Positions 12,204-22,423 of a stretch of 64,000 bases of DNA are shown piece by piece. The notes beneath the pieces were generated by a model, which had not been told where the DNA came from, made no database searches, and was given only the letters and a program-made list of their open reading frames with translations. Location: positions 43,140,010-43,204,009 of the forward strand of contig OX352763.1 of the NCBI GenBank assembly GCA_947095585.1, read 5' to 3'. The stretch's first letter is position 1, and each line of letters begins with the position of its first letter. This DNA is from Nephrocerus scutellatus. Its lineage: Eukaryota > Arthropoda > Insecta > Diptera > Pipunculidae. Made by a program: the position numbers and the translations under genes.

Positions 12204-12715
12204 TGGCTGGCACACCAAATCTTGTGATCAATTTTTAACCAACTTGCTACAGCCCGATTTTATTGAAATTTTGCACACATGTGTATTTCTGGTGACAATA
12301 CTTTCTTTTAAAATTTGGCAGTGATCAGGCCCCGGGTTCGGCCGCAAGGCCCTTTTAAATATCATTTCGTGGCATCAGATACCGTCGTACTTTAATGACT
12401 GTGTGCGGTGTGTGCTGCGCAGTCGGCTGCGCTGCTTGGTTTTTGGATGGTGGAGAGAGAGAGAAATCTTAGATCGCGCACAAATGAACCCAGCAAATGA
12501 AACGAGACATAAATGTTTTATGCTCAGAATAAAATGATCTGAGCATTTTCAAATTTGACATCTGATGTCAAATGTTTCTTTCGATTATTTTCTCCTACAA
12601 TAAAAAAATAAAAAAAATAAAAAATGATCCAGGATCGAGGGGCTCCCATATCAATTTCTGCGATTAGAGAATTTATATAAAAAAATTTAAATTTTTATGG
12701 TTTGCTTTTTTTAAC
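12204..12715. mobile_element. Internally deleted palindromic-family copy
   Basis: Begins with GGCTGGCACACC and TTGTGATCAATTTTTAACC, has one arm unit, then GGTTCGGCCGCAAGGCCC (12338) and GGCATCAGATACCGTCGTAC (12371). After that comes the core module in reverse orientation: TCTGAGCATTTTCAAATTTG and the TGACATCTGATGTCA palindrome near 12565. It ends with GATTAGAGAATTTATAT and the ATTTTTATGG tail. It is therefore the left arm joined to an inverted core and to the alternative end seen at 34330 and 48525. Confidence 0.65.
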
Positions 12716-12833
12716 ATTTTCAGTTCTATTGTTTTGATTTCTAGTTCAATTTCTGAACTACCATGAAGCTCTTATAATTGTTTTCCTTCAGTTGAATTTT
12801 TTCTCAAAGCAGTCATAAAATTTGATTCCTGCT

Positions 12834-13139
12834 TCAGCATGATCGCGTAGATTTTTTGGCCAGCATAAACCTAAAAGAAAATATAAGATTAAGATTCGCT
12901 TCATAATTAAATAAATAAATTAATATACGTTCTTTTTTCAACACTTTTGCGTCCTTAACTGGAGGTCCCACAACGTTCAACTGTGTTGCCAAGGACTCCC
13001 AAAGCCTTTTAGAGGTGCTTTTGTCTTGTGCCGTGTTTGGCAGCAGATTTTTAGCAAGTTTGTGTGCTCCTGCATATATTTGCAAATTAATTTTTTTTCC
13101 TTTGGATGTTATTTTCAATAAATATGATTGTTTTGACAT
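12834..13139 (-). CDS. Possible zeste/Myb-SANT-like DNA-binding fragment
   Basis: The minus-strand frame (101 codons, ATG at 13139) contains LWESLATQLNVVGPPVKDAK followed by VLKKE. That spacing of W-LA-LN-GP and a K-rich turn resembles the N-terminal Myb/SANT-like domain of zeste-type regulatory proteins, where a 'WKKVW' block normally follows. The frame runs on into an AT-rich stretch that looks like an intron: GTATATT near 12932 as donor, TTTTCTTTTAG near 12873 as acceptor. The open frame may thus read through an unspliced intron. The expected second tryptophan is a leucine. It could be the Myb-like gene of the surrounding DNA element or an unrelated captured fragment. Identification is tentative. 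Confidence 0.35.
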   Translation of the reverse strand: MSKQSYLLKITSKGKKINLQIYAGAHKLAKNLLPNTAQDKSTSKRLWESLATQLNVVGPPVKDAKVLKKERILIYLFNYEANLNLIFSFRFMLAKKSTRSC

Positions 13140-13544
13140 TTACACTTGTACATACTTACATTTTTTGTTTTCAACCAAATGTTCTTAAAATTAAGACTCA
13201 GACGAAATCGGCGATAATATAAGTGCCTCCAAAGGTGACAAACGGTGATGATGACGCGATTTTAGACAGTCCTGTCATAAGCCTCTATCATCTCAACTCC
13301 TATCTTATGCGTCCACGTTGCGTCACTGGAAACTCTGCCAAATCAAGTGAACGATTTCGGTACCCAATCCGATTTGTATTAGCTTGGGTCGGGGCTAAAT
13401 AAGAATGGGACTTAACTTGGTCGGAGGCGCTTCATGTCGACCTAGGTTGCGGTTAGCTAATCACCATTCAACTGAATCAATTGATTCTTGAAATTAATAC
13501 AAGCCTCGAATAAATATCGAATTTATCAACAATGACCTTTGGCC

Positions 13545-14400
13545 CACGGAAAAGGATACATCTTGGAACTTGGAAGCTTGGAACATTCGCACGCTCGTCA
13601 AGACAACAACGCTTGCACAGTTAACAAAAGAATTTCGTCAATACCATCTTGGTCTTGTGAGGTTAGATGGCCTGGAGTAGGGGAAAAACGAACATCTACC
13701 GGCGAGTTTCTAATTTTTTCGGGTAAGCCTGCAGGAGAACACCATGCGAATGGAGTGGGATTTCTACTCTCTAAAGCCGCGAGAAGATCGTTACAGGACT
13801 CGCAAGCAATTTCCGATAGAATTATTATTACAAGATTTAAATCTGCTGTTCGACAGATCGTGTACGTTCAAGTTTACGCACCAACGGAACAAGCCACCTT
13901 TGAAGAAAAAGACACGTTTTACTTGCGTCTAAATAATTCATTAGATCAACTACGGAAGAGTGACATCGTTATTTTGATGAGTGACCTTAACGCAAAAGCA
14001 GGCAGCGACAACCGTGATAAGGAACATGTTATTGGAAACCACGGTCTTGGTTCTATGAGTGACAACGGTGAAAGGTTTGCTAATCTATGTTCTGATCGCA
14101 ACTTAATCATTAGAGGCACAATTTTTCCCCACAAAACCACCTTGTCCTCTCCTGATTACATGTACAACAACCAGATTGATCACATCCTTAAAAGCCGCAA
14201 GTGGCGATCATCGTTGCTGGACGTTAGAACCCGGAGAGCAGCCGACGTCTACAGCGACCACCACCTTGTGGTTGGCAGTGTGCGATTGAAGCTCGTAGTC
14301 CACTCAACCACACGAAGTCTAACAACGAGAAAGCCAGCTGTAGCAGCACTGAAAGACCCAGATGTGAAACTGCAATATGTATCCCGCATACAACAGTCTC
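13545..14400 (+). pseudogene. RTE-B apurinic-type endonuclease domain
   Basis: This is the first half of the LINE polyprotein, which nicks target DNA for target-primed reverse transcription. The beginning (LGTWKLGTF) is in a different frame from the rest, showing an early frameshift before about 13680. The main frame then shows VYVQVYAPTEQATFEEKDTF, the D-N motif ILMSDLNAKAG, NQIDHILKSRKWRSSLLDVR and the catalytic-type YSDHHLV. These match the exonuclease-endonuclease-phosphatase fold. In the usual GDLN motif the glycine is replaced by serine. The frame ends in a stop at 14424; the linker continues in another frame (14377-14622). Confidence 0.85.
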
Positions 14401-14600
14401 TCTCTGAGCTACTGCCTAGAGTCTAAATGGGAGAAAACAGTAAATGCATATATGGAACCAGCCTCAACCATTTTAGGTTATTCCGACATAACTAGAAAAG
14501 AATGGATATCAGATAGCACATGGAACACAATTCGTGAACGCCAATCCATCAAAGCAGAGTTAAACGCGGCCTCGGGTGCCGAGCAAGGCGCATTAACGCG

Positions 14601-15367
14601 GAAGTATAGGGATCGTGACTGACAAGTTGGCCGTTCAGCTAGAAACGACAAACGAGCATGGCTAAGCGTCATCTCAACACAAGCACAGTTAGCCGCTGAT
14701 AGCAGACAATATAGCACAGTCTAGCAACTCGCTCGTAAGCTCGCCAACAAGAAACACCACATCAACTACCCTGTTAAGGCAATAGATGGCTCTTTGATCC
14801 TTATGGAGGAACAACAATTAACCCGCTGGACAGAGCATTTTAAGAATGTTTTGAATTGTACTTCGCCAGGCACGTCCATCAACCCACCCTAATAGGCTAC
14901 TTAACATCAGCGTCGCTACCCCTTCGTTGGATGAGATAAGGACAACAATTCGTTCACTGCAATCAAATAAAGCAGATATTGCCTTAACAGGGTAGTTGAT
15001 GTGGTGTTTCTTGTTGGCGAGCTTACGAGCGAGTTGGTAGACTGTGCTATATTGTCTGCTATCAGCGGCTAACTGTGCTTGTGTTGAGATGACGCTTAGC
15101 CATGCTCGTTTGTCGTTCCTAGCTGAACGGCCAACTTGTCGGTCCAGATCCCTATACTTCAGTTTTTGCAACGACCATATAATGGTTTCAGATTCCCAGA
15201 TACCTTGATATATCGCATGCAATGTTCGCGTAGTTAACTCGACGTGGGCTTGGAGGAGTTCTGCGTAGATATTGTCGTTGCCTGCAGCTTTATCAGATTG
15301 CAGTGAACGAATTGTTGTCCTTATCTCATCCAACGAAGGGGTAGCGACGCAGATGTTAAGTAGCCTA
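14601..15367. repeat. Internal inverted duplication within RTE-B
   Basis: 14601-14784 is repeated in inverse orientation at 14977-15160, both exactly 184 bp, and 14893-14976 is repeated inverse at about 15284-15367. Between the inverted pieces, 15161-15283 on the minus strand encodes the RT-fingers segment missing from the plus strand (KAAGNDNIYAELLQAHVELT, then LHAIYQGIWESE). The minus strand thus shows a 171-codon open frame (15333-14818) that is an inversion by-product, not a gene. The inverted copy keeps some bases better than the direct copy (TCTGGACCGACAAG against TCGTGACTGACAAG), so the event is old or used a different template. Confidence 0.85.
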
Positions 15368-15369
15368 CC

Positions 15370-16560
15370 CTGCTAAACACCATAAACAAAGTGATCTCCT
15401 CTATAATAGCTAGGCGCTTACGGAATGCTTTAGAGCTAATTTTGAGAAATGAACCAGCAGGATTTCGCCGAAACCGTTCTTGTGCTCACCCTTGTAACAA
15501 CCCTGCGTATAATCATTGAACAGTCAGTTGAGTATCGCTCTCCTCTGTATATGGTTTTTGTAGATTTTAAACGCGCTTTTGATAACGTGGGCCGAAACAT
15601 GATGTGGCAGATTTTGTCTAGCTATATTGTTGTGGAAAAACTCATTTACATTATTAAGGAGCTGTACCGCAACTCAACATGCCGCGTCATTAATAGCGGT
15701 CATCATGGCTCACCTTTCAACATCTACTCGGAGTCAAGCAAGGTTGCACCCTCTCACCATTGATTTAAAAATTGTCATTGACTGGGTGATGAAAATAGTA
15801 ACTCGTACTCAATCGGGTTTGCCTTGGAATGTTTTTCACCGCCTAGAAGACATGGACTATGCCGATGATATCTATCTCCTATCACAATCGCCCACGCTAA
15901 CAAAGTGGGTTTAAAAATAAACGTCTCAAAAACAAAACTACTTCGCGTTAACGCTAGTGGAACATGTGATCTCTCGATTGACGGACATCAGATAGAGGAT
16001 GTCGATAAGTTTTGTTATTTAGGCAGCTGGATGTCAAAAAATGGTGGTGCTGACTCGGATGTGTGCTCTTGTGTAAACAAGGCACGACACTCCTATAGTA
16101 TGCTCAATAATATCTGGATCTCCTCGCAAATCTCCAGGAATATGAAGTTAACGATCTTCAGATCTAATGTTCTCTCAGTACTCTTGTAGGGCTGCGAAAC
16201 GTGGAAAGTCGCAGAGTCAATTGCGACGCGCCTCCAAGTATTCGTCAACAAGTGCTAAAAGAAGAATACTGAGAATAAGATGGCCCGACATTATCACCAA
16301 TCAAGACTTGTGGAGAGTAACGCAGCAGGAAGCAATCGCGATCACCATCAGACGTCGAAAATAGAGCTGGATTGGCCACTTTGAGAAAGACAGCGAACGA
16401 TATTACGAAACTAGCGCTCGACTGGAATCCACGAGGCAGCCGGCGAGTTGGCCGTCCTAACAAGACATGGAAAAGGACGATAGAAGAGGAAGCAAGATCC
16501 CAAGGGACCGAGTGACATCTCTTGAAACCTCAGGCGATAAATCGAGTTCGTTGGCGGGCG
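15370..16560 (+). pseudogene. RTE-B reverse transcriptase palm, thumb and C-terminus
   Basis: Starting in the fingers (NTINKVISSIIARRLRNAL, then a GFRRNRSC block), it passes through motif A (YMVFVDFKRAFDNVGRNMMW, about 15550), then in another frame DMDYADDIYLLSQSPTLT (about 15850), then GLKINVSKTKLLRVNASG (15908) and the C-terminal YGCETWKVAE..., RWPDIITNQDLWRVTQQEA and RRRK...SWIGHF. At least four frame changes or stops separate these. The motif B region (PQG) is lost. It would have copied its own RNA at the nicked target. Confidence 0.85.
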
Positions 16561-16859
16561 TTTGTAGAAGTCCTATGCTCGACCGTGGAGTAAAGGAAAG
16601 AAAGAAAGAGAACAGAAGCGCCTCCAAAGTAAAATATTAAAAAGCAAAATATTTGTGATTTGTCTCATTGGAGAAAAAAGAACAAATTACGATTACTGTC
16701 AACTGATAGAATGACATTTCGATCACCTGAATACGTTTACGTATGGCAAAATTCCAAATTACGTTTAAAGCGATACGTTCACGGATGTCACGATCTCAAA
16801 CAACCATATTACGTTTACGAGTTATTCGTTCACGGATGAAACCATTGGATCCCAGGCTT

Positions 16860-18057
16860 AGACGTGAAATCTAGTGGGTTATTAACACACATTTTGAACA
16901 GCGTCATCATTAAAATGTATTGAGAAACATTCTATGCTTCCGCGTTAATTCTGTGGTGCGAGGAATACTGGATGTCGCAAGATCAATCGAATTTTTCGCA
17001 ATTATTAAAAGGACCCAAAAATGTGAAACAAAAATTACAAAGGAAATGTTTCCACGGACAGGCCTTTAATTCAGCTGTATATACAGATAAAATCAGAGAT
17101 GCGGCTTTTGTAAATCTACTGTTTGTTGTGCCGAATACCTGAAGCGAATAAAGTTTATGCTTTGTGTAAATGCCAACGCTTACAATTGACTAAGATGTGC
17201 TATAAGGAGAAAATCTAAAAATGACAGGAAAGAGCAGCGTTGGAATCAGCTTTTCTCAAAATCCCCGATCTCTTCTGACCACTTTAATGGTCATTTCAAC
17301 ACGACAACGACAACGCATTGTTAAACTGTTTGTTGCCAGTCCAGTCAAAACGTTGAACTACTGCCATGGCCATCATATTCGTAAGACCTTAACATTATAG
17401 ATAATGTCAGTGGCTGGCTTACAAGAAATCGTCGTAAAACTTGCCTGGAATGGAATATCAATCTACTACTTGGCCTCCTTGTACAACTCCCTCAAAGATC
17501 ATATGGTTGAGCTTATTTTGAAGAATTCTTATACTCATTATTCAAAATTACAGCTGGAGTAGGATATTAAAATAATATTCAATTGTTATAAAAACGTAAA
17601 ACGTTTTTTTTAATCATTTGTAAGGTATATAAATAAATAGTAAGAGTAGAATAGATAATATAAAAAAACCATCGAAGCTATTATTTTGAAGAAAATATAA
17701 GCAAATAATACTAACTTTTCAAATTATTTTAAAATGTTTATTATAAAAAAACCGGGAACTTTAATACAACGTAAAACGGTTTTTTTTATATGAAAAATTA
17801 TGCCAAGGGAGAACTCTATAAATGACTTACGCCACGGCAATAAGGTGGGCTAAGCGTTTACCTATGGTAACCCGCCAAGCTTCTCAATCAGTTTCTCAAT
17901 CTCAAGTGCAATTTCCTTTCATCATGCTGTTGAATGTGATTGTGTGATGTGATTTCCTTATGCCTAGTACTGTACATTGTACGAGTTTAACTAATTTGCC
18001 ATCATAATACATTATTCCATTTAAGTTCACAATCGACCGTTTCCCACTTGATTTTTT
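16860..18057. other. Unannotated stretch
   Basis: No recognised gene. 17570-17830 is strongly AT-rich, with two direct GTAAAACG(G)TTTTTTTT motifs. The segment 16990-17400 has patchy open reading in several frames but no motif I can name. Confidence 0.4.
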
Positions 18058-18065
18058 TCTAACAG

Positions 18066-19203
18066 TGAACAGAGACTAGTTATGAGCAAAATTGGTCTTG
18101 GTCTTGCAGTCTTGTCTTGCAAGACCAAGACCAAGACCAAAACTGAGTGTGCAAGACCAAGACCAAAAATATGTATGCAAGACTGCAAGACTCTTGCATT
18201 TAAAGTTATGTAATTTCTCTGTTGATATTTATTTTTAAAACCTACATATGTCGTATGTTTTTTTTGTATACGAGTAGGTACATATATAATACTACCAAAC
18301 TTAAAAACCCAGACAGAAGATCTTCAGCGAGTCTGTTGTGTCTGGCTGTAGTATTTACAGGCATATGTATGAATGTTCATATACACATATATTTAGATTG
18401 CTATTTCCTCATAATTTTATATTTTTGGGTTTTACTTGTTATAGGTTTTTTCATTCTGGACAAGTCATATAAAAAAAATACGTCAACAAAGACGTGTATG
18501 TCATGGCATCAGTTGCAAATAGAAATGTTGAAATTGACTGAGTTCTTTCGACAGAATAAGTCTAGACTTTCTTGAACAAATTTTTTTCGAACTAACCGCT
18601 AAGCTTAAATGTTGATAGTTTTGTGTGTATATGTATATAGGGTGTCCCCTTATTCGTGCACATTAATTTGGGAAATGATTCTTGGGTATATTCTAAGAAA
18701 CAAATCGTTCTACAGTAAGGGTCTATTTCCAATGTTGACATCATTTATGGGGGATTTAAGAAAAAGCTTACTTTGGTGCACCCTGACCCATGTTAACGGA
18801 AATTGCTCTGTTAATACTTATGGTAGAAACTTCGTTTTGGTCTTTGTTTATAGAATAAATACTAGGCATTGTAACTACGTTAAAATATACGTTGATATCT
18901 TGTTTAAGTCTTCAGATATTCAAGTTCAATGCCTGTACCAGTTTTCTTCCCCATGCTTATTTTTGATTTTGACGTTATGCTTAAACAAAAATATGTACAT
19001 ACATACAACCATTTATACATACTTATATAGTTATTATTAAAAAAATACTTTATTTTGCAAGACCGCAAGACCAAGACCAAGACTCAGGCTGCAAGACCAA
19101 GACCAAGACTAATAACACGAATGCAAGACCAAGACCAAGAATCGACTTGCAAGACCAAGACCAAGACCGAGATGAAATGGTCTTGGTCTTGCGTTTGCTC
19201 ATC
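18066..19203. mobile_element. Element with AAGACC-hexamer inverted arms
   Basis: Left arm 18083-18210: TGAGCAAA, then GGTCTTGGTCTTGCAG and repeated GCAAGACCAAGACC. Right arm about 19055-19201: GCAAGACCAAGACC four or more times, then GGTCTTGGTCTTGCG and TTTGCTCA. The ends TGAGCAAA/TTTGCTCA are inverted. The flanks TCTAACAG (18058-18065) and ACTAACAG (19204-19211) could be an 8 bp target-site duplication with one mismatch, which would fit a hAT-type element; subterminal repeats are also usual in hATs. However, the left boundary then carries about 17 extra bases before TGAGCAAA. The 0.8 kb interior encodes no transposase motif. Confidence 0.55.
18648..18745 (+). repeat. Segment shared with 34165-34280 (reverse)
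   Basis: Contains TAATTTGGGAAATGATTCTT, GGGTATATTCTA and a GTAAGGGTCTAT block after GGGTGTCCCCT. The same order occurs in reverse complement at 34165-34280. 'GGGTGTCCC' is a frequent start of insect DNA-element termini, but I cannot define ends. Confidence 0.55.
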
Positions 19204-19211
19204 ACTAACAG

Positions 19212-20864
19212 AGACAGCCAGCCAAAATTTTGCTGTTACTTTACTGTATTTTCGTCAAAGATGACTTTGGAAAAAAAAAAGCACGGCTATGGTCGCTAAT
19301 TAGGCATTTTACATCACTGTTCGCGTATTTAAGAGTTGGATGTATTTAAGCGTATCGTAAACATTTCTTCTGATTTTCTCTTGACAGCACCTATCATCGT
19401 CATTGCCATTAGCATATCAACCAACAAGTTACTATACAATGCAAACACGAAAGATAAAGAGGGTCTTTGTCTGGTTTCATGTCCATTTTGAATTTCCAAT
19501 TTGGTAATAGTGGCTCCTTGTCGCCGTTAAACAGTTACGTCGCTACACTGTAACGCGCTCACACACAGAAGATACACTGAAGGACTTAAATTCTGAGAAT
19601 TTGCGCGCCAGTGAGAATGTTACTCCTGTCGTGTGCTTGTTACTTATTCTACAAACTGTTTTGGATACATACGAGTACAACTTATATACATATGAATATA
19701 ATTGCATATAATGGCATACAAATAGAAACCGAGGAATGTAACAATTCCTTTGAGTGAAAATTAGAATAAATTCTCTGGTATTTTTTTTAATTTTCCTTTA
19801 GTCCTTTGAAATTATTGTGTGATATACTTTCAAGGAGAGAGTGAAAGATATATGTAATTGGTTACAAGTTCTGTTGACGAAAGTGAAAATAAAAAAATTC
19901 TAAATGTTGCCGGAAACATTTCTCGATTTTCGCACAGCGTATCTGGCTGTCATACAACAAATTCCATTCGGATGAACGCCCGATGGATGTCAACTGTGAT
20001 GATGCTAACAAACGAATCCACTGCTGATGTGGCAACCGACAAGGCTGAAGGCAAATTTTTTTAGCCGGTCGGTTTTAGTGTTCCAGATATTCTGGTCTTG
20101 TTTTATTCTTCATTTGGGTTTCATTTTTAATTTCAAATTCTGATATTTCTGTTTCTATGTCTTCTGCCATCCTCTCGACACGGCAATATACCATTAGACA
20201 GCAGATTGTCTGTGTCCTTCACTTCGTGTTAGCACTTTTCGTATACTGCGACTACAATGGGACTTTGTCATTTTGCCAAAAGTCCTCGTCTGCGGCCGGC
20301 TCTATGATTATTTTATATTTGATCAGTCTAATGAGAATTGTACAATTGGGCAAGGTTTCCGTTACCTTCTATGTTTCCCGTTGAGTCAAGCAGAGAAAAG
20401 GAGGATATTCATCATGTAAATTAGAAACATTGACACATTGACAAACTCTACCGAGGACTTTTACTAGACGAAGGCAATAGAAATTATGAAATTTAACGTC
20501 CTGATAAAAATTTCTAAAAAATTTTCACTAATCAATCAAAAAGTTGACATCTGGGTCTATTTAATCCTCGTGTAGCAAAAAGATATTGATATTCTTAATT
20601 TAGAGGTATTTTGTTCTAATCTGTCTATTAAGACACCTTACGAAGATACTGCAGTTAACATTTTAATTTTAGCTGAAACAGTTCAGCCTATGTAATAGCA
20701 TAAAGTTAAATTAGAATGTAAAATTAATCAAATAGACTAACAAAAATTTGCATTTATGAGTTACATAAAATACGGGGCAACACGGTACATGTAACGATAG
20801 AATTACTTCTAAAAAAAACGCAGGAGCTGCATATATAGTTCTTCACATGGAAATGATACTTATA
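19212..20864. other. Unannotated stretch
   Basis: No motif-bearing open frame. The frames at 19858-20064 and 20157-20384 are about 70 codons, with no similarity I recognise. No array repeats seen. Confidence 0.4.
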
Positions 20865-21549
20865 CAGGGTGGCTGAGACCAAGTGTTACCCAATAAAAAC
20901 GCTGTAATTTTTTTAATTTTGATTATTTTTTATTGAAATTTCGTGGAATATGTTGAAAACATATTGCATTTTATGAAAAACATGTTACTGCTCGGTATGA
21001 CCTCGTTTGGCTCTGATTATTTGATTCAGAAAGAACACGAGCATTGAAGGCCTTGGCCGAACGTGATGAGATTCCAAAAATTGTATTTTCTGAGGAGAAA
21101 ATTTTCACCATTCAACAGTATGTGAATAAACAAAATGATCGTGTTTGGTTAGAGCACAAGTCCAACGATAATTTGGACACAAGAGTTGCCATGCGCAAGC
21201 AATCACCAGCTTATGTTATGGTATGGATATGGACGCACTCCTCTGGTTTCATCGAAAATGGAGTCAAGGTAAACCAAGAGGTGTTTATTCACATACTGTT
21301 GAATGGTGAAAATTTTCTCATCAGAAAAGACAATTTTTGGAATCTCATCACTTTCGGCCAAGGCCTTCAATGCTCGTGTTCTTTCTGAATCAAATAATCA
21401 GAGCCAAACGAGGTCATATCGAGCAGTAACATGTTTTTCATAAAATGTAATATGTTTTCAACATATTCCACGAAATTTCAATAAAAAATAATCAAAATTA
21501 AAAAAATTACAGCGTTTTCATTTGGTAACACTTGGTCTCAGCCACCCTG
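20865..21549. mobile_element. Snap-back Tc1/mariner-like derivative
   Basis: 20865-21131 and 21283-21549 are inverted copies of 267 bp each, closing on a unique 151 bp loop. The outer ends read CAGGGTGGCTGAGACC... and ...GGTCTCAGCCACCCTG. The left flank is TA, and the right flank CATA is one substitution from TATA, fitting the TA target of Tc1/mariner. The inverted arms include coding sequence: the right arm is the reverse complement of the left-end and transposase part. The original 3' half of the element has therefore been replaced by an inverted copy of its 5' part. The arms differ at few positions. Confidence 0.85.
21044..21330 (+). pseudogene. Tc1/mariner-like transposase fragment
   Basis: The frame reads EIPKIVFSEEKIFTIQQYVN, KQNDRVWLEH, NLDTRVAMRKQSPAYVMVW, then GFIENGVKVNQ. 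This is the middle of a DDE transposase, around the second catalytic acidic residue in FS(D)EKIF. Here the aspartate is glutamate (FSEEK), an inactivating change if the alignment is right. There is no ATG; the open frame begins on TTG inside the arm. From about 21283 the reading is through the inverted arm and is not true transposase. The DNA-binding N-terminus and the last catalytic residue are absent. No function expected. Confidence 0.8.
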
Positions 21550-22288
21550 CATATACATATTGTATGTAACAGTTCGATAAATTTTTTCAGAATTGGGCAA
21601 AAAAAAGATAACGGTATTTTTATTTTTTATGAACTTTTTTATATAAATCACATTCTTAAAAGAGCTCTATCTTAAAAACCAAAACAGTTACAGATATATT
21701 TTGTGTAAGTAAGTTACTTACAATAAAATACTATAACATAATATATTAAAGTAATCCTTTTACATTTATCACATTAATTACACAATTTATTACACATTAC
21801 AAAATGTAATTTGATTATTTTTAAATAAAAGCATGTTTTGAAAAAAAATTGTTCCTTATTCATTTCTTATTTTCCATCCATCTTTTATATTACTTTTCAT
21901 GTACTAAATAGTTGGAGTTCAACTAAACCTTGTATTCTTACAAAACCCTAGTCACAATCTGTGACAAACGTATTTATGAAGACGATTCAAACTAACACAA
22001 ACTAGAGTAGTGTACTTTATGCCATTATATGTGCTAAGATGTTCTGAGACCAACATGATCAAATTAAATCTTAGGTTTCTAACTGCCATAACTGTATGTG
22101 TTACACATAAATGCAGAATTGTTGAACGAAAAGTTGTAAAAAAGCATGTTTTTAAAATGTTTACTTATTTTTTTCTTCACTTGTAATAATAATATTCAGC
22201 ACGACAGACCATTGCAGTCCAAGGCCTAACTTCTCGCAACCACTTGTGTTGAGCATGTATATTTTTGTACACAAACGGTGAATTAAGA
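21550..22288. other. Unannotated AT-rich stretch up to the duplication border
   Basis: 21600-21900 is very AT-rich. A minus-strand open frame at 22177-22410 has no known motif and crosses the duplication border at 22289. Confidence 0.4.
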
Positions 22289-22423
22289 AGCTTTCCGTAA
22301 AAAGTTATTACTCTCGGACGTTTGTCAGACGTTCGCGAGAGGTCGGACACCGTAAAAAATTCCTTTGGTGTCACTGGGAATCGAGCCGCGAACCTCCTGT
22401 TCAGATGCATTTTCTAACTACCT

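Larger units (their letters stand above)
13235..16616 (+). mobile_element. RTE-clade LINE (family B), near full length with target-site duplication
   Basis: The flanks AGTGCCTCCAAAG (13222-13234) and AGCGCCTCCAAAG (16617-16629) form a 13 bp target-site duplication with one mismatch, so both ends are defined. In order it carries an APE-type endonuclease (about 13545-14330), a linker, a rearranged RT-fingers region, an RT palm with motif A (VFVDFKRAFDN) and YADD, and an RTE-type C-terminus, then a GA-rich tail (AAGGAAAGAAAGAAAGAG) at about 16592-16610. Length is 3.38 kb, normal for an RTE element. Frameshifts, stops and an internal inversion make it dead. It differs clearly from the family A copies. 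Confidence 0.88.
11817..16853. mobile_element. Element bounded by inverted termini, with nested insertions
   Basis: The left terminus at 11817 (GGGTCCGATCGTCTCATCC then GTGAACGAAT) and the right terminus ending at 16853 (ATTCGTTCACGGATGAAACC then ATTGGATCCC) are imperfect inverted repeats sharing TCATCCGTGAACGAAT. Further ACGTTCACGG-type motifs lie just inside both ends. Removing the nested RTE (13235-16616, one target-site copy) and the palindromic-repeat fragment (12204-12715) leaves about 1.1-1.2 kb. The interior holds a possible Myb/zeste-like fragment. A Myb-like protein next to GG-starting termini would fit PIF/Harbinger, but no target-site duplication is clear, so the superfamily is a guess. 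Confidence 0.5.

Noticed and set aside
14818..15333. 171-codon minus-strand frame with RT-like residues
   Set aside because: It is created by the inverted duplication in RTE-B; direct and inverted pieces are fused in an order not found in RTE proteins.
18222..19040. Frames of 117 and 143 codons inside the AAGACC-armed element
   Set aside because: AT-rich, no transposase motif, and the second one spans a segment that is repeated elsewhere as non-coding DNA.
22360..22400. Box-B-like GGCTCGATTCCCAG (reverse) suggesting a tRNA or SINE head
   Set aside because: No matching A box at the right distance and no cloverleaf; a chance match is more likely. A similar reversed motif near 51060 was rejected for the same reason.
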